Part shown: in pieces, positions 33,837 to 37,839 of the stretch
Position numbering within the stretch: the stretch's first letter is position 1
Layout: each line of letters begins with the position of its first letter
NCBI GenBank assembly: GCA_015491905.1
Contig: WGGC01000157.1
Span: forward strand, 1 to 37,839
Length of the DNA stretch: 37,839 nucleotides
Origin: Bacteroidales bacterium
Lineage (GTDB): Bacteria; Bacteroidota; Bacteroidia; Bacteroidales; F082
Direction: 5' to 3'
Notes under the pieces: generated by a model
The model's input: only the letters and a program-made list of their open reading frames with translations
The model's database searches: none
Told to the model about the DNA's origin: nothing
Made by a program: the position numbers and the translations under genes

Positions 33837-34874
33837 ATGGAGCAAGATAACTACCAAAAAGAAGAACAAATAGAATTATATGAGCATTACAGGTTTACCA
33901 TCGACCCGGGACAAGCACCCGAGCGGATAGATAAGTTTCTGTTTAACCGTATTCCTAACGCCTCTCGTAATAAAATTCAGCAAGCTGTTAAAGCAGGTAA
34001 TATTCTTGTAAATAATACCACCTGTAAAAGTAACTACAAGGTAAAACCCGGCGATAATGTTGTGGTAGTACTTCCTGAACCTCCCCGGATTACTGAAATC
34101 CTTCCTGAAGATATTCCTCTTGAAATTGTATATGAAGATAAAGATGTTATTGTAGTTAATAAAGCCGCCGGTATGGTTGTTCACCCCGCACATGCTAATT
34201 ATGATGGCACCTTGCTGAACGCCCTTGCAGGATATTTTAAAAAACAAAATAAAGGAGAAGTCGAAAATGGCTTTGGTTATCTTGTTCATCGTATCGATAA
34301 GGATACCAGTGGTTTACTATTGGTGGCAAAAAATGAAATAGCACAAACAAAGTTAGCAAAACAGTTTTTCGACCATTCCATTCATCGCGAATACCGTGCT
34401 TTGGTATGGGGCGATGTGGAAGAAGAAGAGGGTACTATTGAAGGTTTTATTGGCCGTCATCCTAAAGATCGCAGGCAAATGACTGTTATCAAGGATAAAT
34501 CGTATGGCAAACCTGCCATTACGCATTATAAAGTGCTGGAGCGCTTCAACTATGTTACATATGTAAAGTGCCAACTGGAAACCGGTCGTACCCACCAAAT
34601 CAGGGCACATTTCCGTTACATTGGCCACCCACTTTTTAATGATACACGCTATGGCGGCAATCTCATTCTAAAAGGCACTACTTTTACCAAATACAAGCAG
34701 TTTATACAAAATTGTTTTAACATTTTGCCACGACAGGCATTACATGCTAAAACGCTGGGTTTTAAACATCCTGCAAGTGGCAATATGCTAAGTTTTAATA
34801 CGCCAATTCCCGATGATATGCAGCAGGTACTTGAAAAATGGCGGCAGTATGTTTCATTTCGCGAAATGCCTTAA
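33837..34874 (+). CDS. rluD: RluA-family pseudouridine synthase (RluD-like)
   Basis: The enzyme isomerises uridines in RNA, most likely in helix 69 of 23S rRNA if it is a true RluD. Residues 27-80 form the S4 RNA-binding domain (PERIDKFLFNRI start). The RluA catalytic domain follows, with HRIDKDTSGLLLVAK at 151-165 and catalytic Asp154, then the RTHQIRAH block. Length is 345 residues. The gene follows the PASTA gene by 48 nt and is probably cotranscribed. RluA, RluC and RluD are hard to separate by eye; the S4 domain excludes RluA itself. Confidence 0.9.
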   Translation: MEQDNYQKEEQIELYEHYRFTIDPGQAPERIDKFLFNRIPNASRNKIQQAVKAGNILVNNTTCKSNYKVKPGDNVVVVLPEPPRITEILPEDIPLEIVYEDKDVIVVNKAAGMVVHPAHANYDGTLLNALAGYFKKQNKGEVENGFGYLVHRIDKDTSGLLLVAKNEIAQTKLAKQFFDHSIHREYRALVWGDVEEEEGTIEGFIGRHPKDRRQMTVIKDKSYGKPAITHYKVLERFNYVTYVKCQLETGRTHQIRAHFRYIGHPLFNDTRYGGNLILKGTTFTKYKQFIQNCFNILPRQALHAKTLGFKHPASGNMLSFNTPIPDDMQQVLEKWRQYVSFREMP

Positions 34875-34940
34875 CAAATACTTAATAACCTGAGTTCGAC
34901 TAAACTATAAATAGTCAGAAAATATTTATTTAATCTTTGG

Positions 34941-35114
34941 GCGGGTGCGGTGCCATACCGCAAGGCCAATTCAACCGCACCGGGCTGTTCGCTTGTAGTC
35001 AGCCCCGGTAGTATGTGTTCGGCCAGGCCGCATATCGCGGCTCCCTTGTCGCCACGCCTGCGCCGGCCTCTCAACATACTACCGGGGCTAAGCTACCACT
35101 TCCATCCCTCCCGC
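34941..35114 (-). repeat. Structured G+C-rich intergenic element, copy C
   Basis: A 174-bp element on the minus strand, related to those at 19787 and 30555. Helices: terminal GCGGG/CCCGC (35110-35114/34941-34945); a perfect 16-bp stem (35074-35089/35001-35016); GGCC/GGCC (35065-35068/35021-35024); CGGC/GCCG inside it, or the local hairpin GCCGC/GCGGC (35027-35031/35037-35041). The conserved blocks are GTGGTAGC, TGGCGACAAGGGAGCC and GACTACAAGCGAACAGCC. An extra GGTGCGG/CCGCACC hairpin precedes the terminal helix. It fills the 386-nt convergent spacer between rluD and the epimerase gene; nothing else is seen there. Confidence 0.8.
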
Positions 35115-35260
35115 AATATTATGTTATGCAATGGAGTCTTTTTAAAATTATAATTTAAATAAAAAGATAAATAGAGCAGGTCTTTTCTATAAATGTTGTA
35201 ATTGACTATTGCATACAGTATTAATATGTAAACTCGACTTTATAAAAATCCTGTTTACAA

Positions 35261-36406
35261 TCACCTATTCTCTAACATAGTGGTCAGGATAAATTCTGCA
35301 GCTTTACCATTACCAAATATAGGAGGGAATTGCAATTTTTCACTCTCTTTACTGAAATAAGTATAAGCATTTATAATATTTTCTTTATCAGCATCTGCAA
35401 TTATACCGCAACCTTGCTGTACAATTTCTTTCCATTCCGTTTCAGGACGTAGAATAATAGCCGGTTTTTTGAAAAAATAAGATTCTTTCTGTACGCCTCC
35501 CGAATCGGTAAATATCATCCGGCAGTTTTTTTCTAGCTTAATCATGTCCAGAAAAGAAACAGGTTTTATTAATTGTATTAATGAATTTTTATTGATTTTT
35601 TCATATAACTCAGGCCTTAAATTTTTTTGTAGCAACTTGGCTGTGCGTGGATGTAAAGGCAATACAAGTGGTATTTCTGCCGAACGGGTAATTTCATCAA
35701 AGGCTTCAAAAAGAGCATTAAGTCGTTTGGGTTTGTCGGTATTGTTATCACGATGAACGGTACCCAGAAAAAAGGAATTCCCGTTAAGGGAAATATCCTC
35801 CATAATTGTACTTTTATTGTCGGCTATTTCACTAAAATATAAACTATTGTCGTACATTACATCTCCACAATGAAATATACCCGGATGGTCAGCAGTAAAA
35901 GGTGCTTTATTGTCCGGATTAAAACCTTCTTTTATAAGATTTTGCAATCCTGTTTTTGTTGGTGAAAATAATAATGTAGAAGCGTGATCCGCCATAATAC
36001 GATTAATCTCTTCAGGCATACTTTTGTTAAACGACCGTAGTCCGGCTTCTATATGTACAATTGGAATATGGATTTTAGAAGCTGCAACAGCTCCTGCCAG
36101 TGTGGAATTGGTATCACCATATAATACAATGTAATCAGGTTTTTCTTTTAACAGTATTTCTTCAATCCCGGAAATCATTCCTGCCGTTTGTTTTCCATGT
36201 AAACCACTTCCAATATTAAGGTTGTAATTTGGCTCCGGAATCCCTAATTCATCAAAAAATACCTGCGACATATTTTCATCGTAATGTTGACCCGTATGTA
36301 TAATAATCTCTTTAATTTCTTTCTTAAAATTATTACGTATAGCCCTGCTTAAAGCAGCGGCTTTAATGATTTGTGGCCGGGCGCCTATAATAGTTACAAT
36401 TTTCAT
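35261..36406 (-). CDS. wecB: Non-hydrolysing UDP-GlcNAc 2-epimerase family protein
   Basis: This GT-B-fold enzyme family interconverts UDP-GlcNAc and UDP-ManNAc for surface polysaccharides. Visible motifs are GARPQIIKAAAL (8-19), YGDTNSTLAGA, HIEAGLRSFNKSMPEEINR (in part) with the conserved Glu residues, GTVHRDNN with His, and FTDSGGVQKES. Length is 381 residues, as in WecB. The GARPQ variant of the usual GTRPE start resembles WbpI-like epimerases that act on UDP-GlcNAc3NAcA, so the substrate is not certain and the gene symbol is tentative. No other polysaccharide genes adjoin it. Confidence 0.88.
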   Translation of the reverse strand: MKIVTIIGARPQIIKAAALSRAIRNNFKKEIKEIIIHTGQHYDENMSQVFFDELGIPEPNYNLNIGSGLHGKQTAGMISGIEEILLKEKPDYIVLYGDTNSTLAGAVAASKIHIPIVHIEAGLRSFNKSMPEEINRIMADHASTLLFSPTKTGLQNLIKEGFNPDNKAPFTADHPGIFHCGDVMYDNSLYFSEIADNKSTIMEDISLNGNSFFLGTVHRDNNTDKPKRLNALFEAFDEITRSAEIPLVLPLHPRTAKLLQKNLRPELYEKINKNSLIQLIKPVSFLDMIKLEKNCRMIFTDSGGVQKESYFFKKPAIILRPETEWKEIVQQGCGIIADADKENIINAYTYFSKESEKLQFPPIFGNGKAAEFILTTMLENR

Positions 36407-36472
36407 GTATTTTTAATTTTATATTTCATTGGCCACATGTTATTTACCATAATTGAATAATTATTTTCCTTG

Positions 36473-36501
36473 CCCTGTGAAATAGCAAAAATTTCACAGG
36501 G
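36473..36501. other. Perfect 11-bp hairpin upstream of the epimerase gene
   Basis: CCCTGTGAAAT (36473-36483) pairs with ATTTCACAGGG (36491-36501) around a 7-nt loop. No T-run follows on either strand, so it is not a standard terminator. It lies between the 143-residue membrane protein gene and the epimerase gene and could be a leader hairpin, an mRNA 3' stabiliser or a protein site. Confidence 0.5.
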
Positions 36502-36552
36502 TGAATGTTATTTATGGTTAATAAAATTAATGACCGTTTCCTCTTTGGAATA

Positions 36553-36984
36553 TTATTGTTTATCAATTATGAAATTATTTTCAGTTTGAATTTTTGATTC
36601 CTCAAATTGTTCATCTTCGTTGGTTATCAGAATCATCATTTCTAACAAAAATACTTTTTTTTCCCCGCCTGCAAGTCCGTTTTTATAGAGTAAAGTAGTG
36701 TTTATTACTAATGGTATTTCAATAAGAAATAAAGCCATTCCTTTACGGACAGATTGACTAAAAATTCCAAGATATAATATTAATCCTATTAAAGAGATGC
36801 TGATAATTAATGCAATTAAAATTATTCGTGTTAAAAGGTTTGTTCTTTTTTGTTTTTTTAGTTTTTGTTGTAGAAGTTCCATGTTATCCACAGATAATTT
36901 CTTCAGACTGTTTCTTTCATTATAATTTAGAAAGACCTTTAGCTCGTTATAAATTTGCTGATATAGTTTTTCTGTATGCATCAC
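36553..36984 (-). CDS. Small two-helix membrane protein, function unknown
   Basis: The 143-residue protein has a polar, helical N-terminal part rich in Lys, Leu and Gln (about 1-48, possibly coiled-coil), two membrane helices (about 51-74 and 82-99), and an acidic C-terminal tail. I do not recognise a family. It starts with two Met residues, either of which could be used. It lies between radC and the epimerase gene on the same strand, separated by about 128 and 146 nt. Its reading frame is long for such A+T-rich DNA and has a plausible membrane topology, so I take it as real. Confidence 0.65.
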   Translation of the reverse strand: MMHTEKLYQQIYNELKVFLNYNERNSLKKLSVDNMELLQQKLKKQKRTNLLTRIILIALIISISLIGLILYLGIFSQSVRKGMALFLIEIPLVINTTLLYKNGLAGGEKKVFLLEMMILITNEDEQFEESKIQTENNFIIDKQ

Positions 36985-37112
36985 AATAAAAAATGAAATT
37001 TATATTTTATTTTAATTTTTCTCTCACTTTTCCAATTATTGTTAGTTTTTTAGTTTCCAATTAGTAAGTCTAACACCAACTTAAAATTTCACTATAATCA
37101 ATACATTTACCA

Positions 37113-37808
37113 TTATATTAATCCTTCATCCGCAAAGCTAAAATAATTTTCACTACCAACAATAAGGTGATCAAGGACGGGGATTTCCAGTACTTTGCCG
37201 GCAGCGGACAGTTTTTTTGTGAGCTGGATATCGGCGGGGCTGGGTTTTAAGTTGTTAGAAGGATGATTATGTGCCAATATAATGGAAGAAGTATTATAGT
37301 CCAGGGCTGTTTTAAATATTTTTTTTGGATCGGCTACTGTTCCTGACACACCTCCCTGACTGATATTTATTTTACGTATTACTTTATTGGCACGATCCAG
37401 AAGTAGTATGAAGAATTGTTCATAGTATAAATCTGTTAGTTCCGCAAGAAATAAATCATAAACATCACGGCTACTGGAAATTTTATTTTGTTTTAATACC
37501 TTCTCCGATACTCTTCTTTTGCCAAGTTCCAATGCTGCTATAACACTAATTGATTTGGCATTTCCCATTCCTTTGTATCGGGAAAGTTCTTCCACGGTAA
37601 GTTTTGAAAACTCGATGAGGTTATTCTGTACAGCATCCAGCATACGTTGTGCCAGTTGCACGGCAGATTCATCACGATTTCCCGAACCAATTAATATAGC
37701 AATTAACTCGGCATTGCTTAATGTACCTTTTCCTTTTAAGAGAAGTTTTTCACGAGGACGGTCATCTTCCGCCCATAAATGAATAGGGTTATTGTTTTTT
37801 GTTGGCAT
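37113..37808 (-). CDS. radC: RadC family protein (JAB/MPN domain)
   Basis: The N-terminal part has a helix-hairpin-helix-like segment (about 76-98, LSRYKGMGNAKSISVIAA in part). The C-terminal JAB/MPN domain has the metalloprotease-like JAMM motif with His180, His182, Ser190 and Asp193 (AHNHPSNNLKPSPAD). Despite its name, a role in DNA repair was not upheld for E. coli RadC, and the biochemical function of the family is unclear. Length is 231 residues, typical. It is the last gene of the window and is preceded by a perfect -7 box almost touching its start codon. Confidence 0.93.
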   Translation of the reverse strand: MPTKNNNPIHLWAEDDRPREKLLLKGKGTLSNAELIAILIGSGNRDESAVQLAQRMLDAVQNNLIEFSKLTVEELSRYKGMGNAKSISVIAALELGKRRVSEKVLKQNKISSSRDVYDLFLAELTDLYYEQFFILLLDRANKVIRKINISQGGVSGTVADPKKIFKTALDYNTSSIILAHNHPSNNLKPSPADIQLTKKLSAAGKVLEIPVLDHLIVGSENYFSFADEGLI

Positions 37809-37813
37809 AATAA

Positions 37814-37821
37814 CAAAGGTA
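37814..37821 (-). promoter_or_regulatory. Putative -7 box of radC, implying a leaderless transcript
   Basis: TACCTTTG on the minus strand matches TAnnTTTG. Only 5 nt separate it from the radC ATG, so transcription would start at or just inside the codon. The -33 position falls outside the window. Confidence 0.45.
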
Positions 37822-37839
37822 GGAATTTTTTATAAAAGT

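Noticed and set aside
34871-35153. Open frames on both strands across the G+C-rich element (for example an Arg-rich frame at 34871-35077 and another at 34950-35153)
   Set aside because: They coincide with the structured element, have no family features, and arise because G+C-rich palindromic DNA lacks stop codons.
36473-36501. Hairpin as the terminator of the 143-residue protein gene
   Set aside because: No T-run follows on the minus strand, so an intrinsic terminator is not supported.

Overview
The window looks like a chromosomal segment of a low-GC member of the Bacteroidota, probably an anaerobic or facultative Bacteroidales/Marinilabiliales-type organism. The evidence is the very A+T-rich spacers, the general absence of Shine-Dalgarno sequences, several promoters of the Bacteroidota form (TTTG, about 19 nt, TAnnTTTG), and family-typical gene sets: surE-lpxB, ddl next to PASTA and rluD, a short ketol-acid reductoisomerase, and an alginate-export-type porin. 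The genus cannot be fixed from sequence alone.

Layout. 1-2480 (+): a FabH-like ketoacyl-ACP synthase III and an extended short-chain dehydrogenase, separated by a spacer with three GTTAAC-centred dyads. 2714-3245 (-): a tRNA-Asp gene with a full promoter, a small GIY-YIG endonuclease gene, and a partial copy of the 3' part of the same tRNA. 3263-7668 (-): surE, a small membrane protein, lpxB and comEC (the last without a recognisable nuclease-like active site). 8059-9662: a secreted esterase (+) meeting pyrH (-) tail to tail. 9984-19404 (-): a nitrate respiration cluster, narK then narG-narH-narJ-narI, then an outer-membrane porin. 19944-25431 (-): the branched-chain amino acid operon ilvD-ilvB-ilvN-ilvC. 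It is preceded by a previously unmarked leader peptide rich in Ile, Val and Leu codons and a terminator/antiterminator pair, and closed by a terminator. 25699-29807: a GNAT-like protein (-), then a lone receiver protein and a soluble hybrid histidine kinase (+). 29879-34874: rdgB, a PAP2 phosphatase and ddl (-), divergent from a PASTA membrane protein and rluD (+). 35261-37808 (-): a UDP-GlcNAc 2-epimerase-type enzyme, a small membrane protein and radC.

The two physiological modules are clear. Nitrate enters, perhaps through the porin and then NarK, and is reduced at the cytoplasmic face by NarGHI, with NarJ as assembly chaperone. Pyruvate and 2-ketobutyrate are taken to the valine and isoleucine precursors by IlvBN, IlvC and IlvD, with synthesis apparently controlled by ribosome-mediated attenuation.

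The most interesting unexplained signal is a family of three G+C-rich elements of 144-175 bp lying between genes (19787-19930 +, 30555-30729 +, 34941-35114 -). They share conserved single-stranded blocks (a GGYAGC block, a GGCGAC core, a GACTA block). Their helices are kept by compensating base changes, which is the signature of a conserved fold. They are dispersed next to gene 3' ends, so they look like a structured RNA family or a REP-like non-autonomous repeat rather than a riboswitch.
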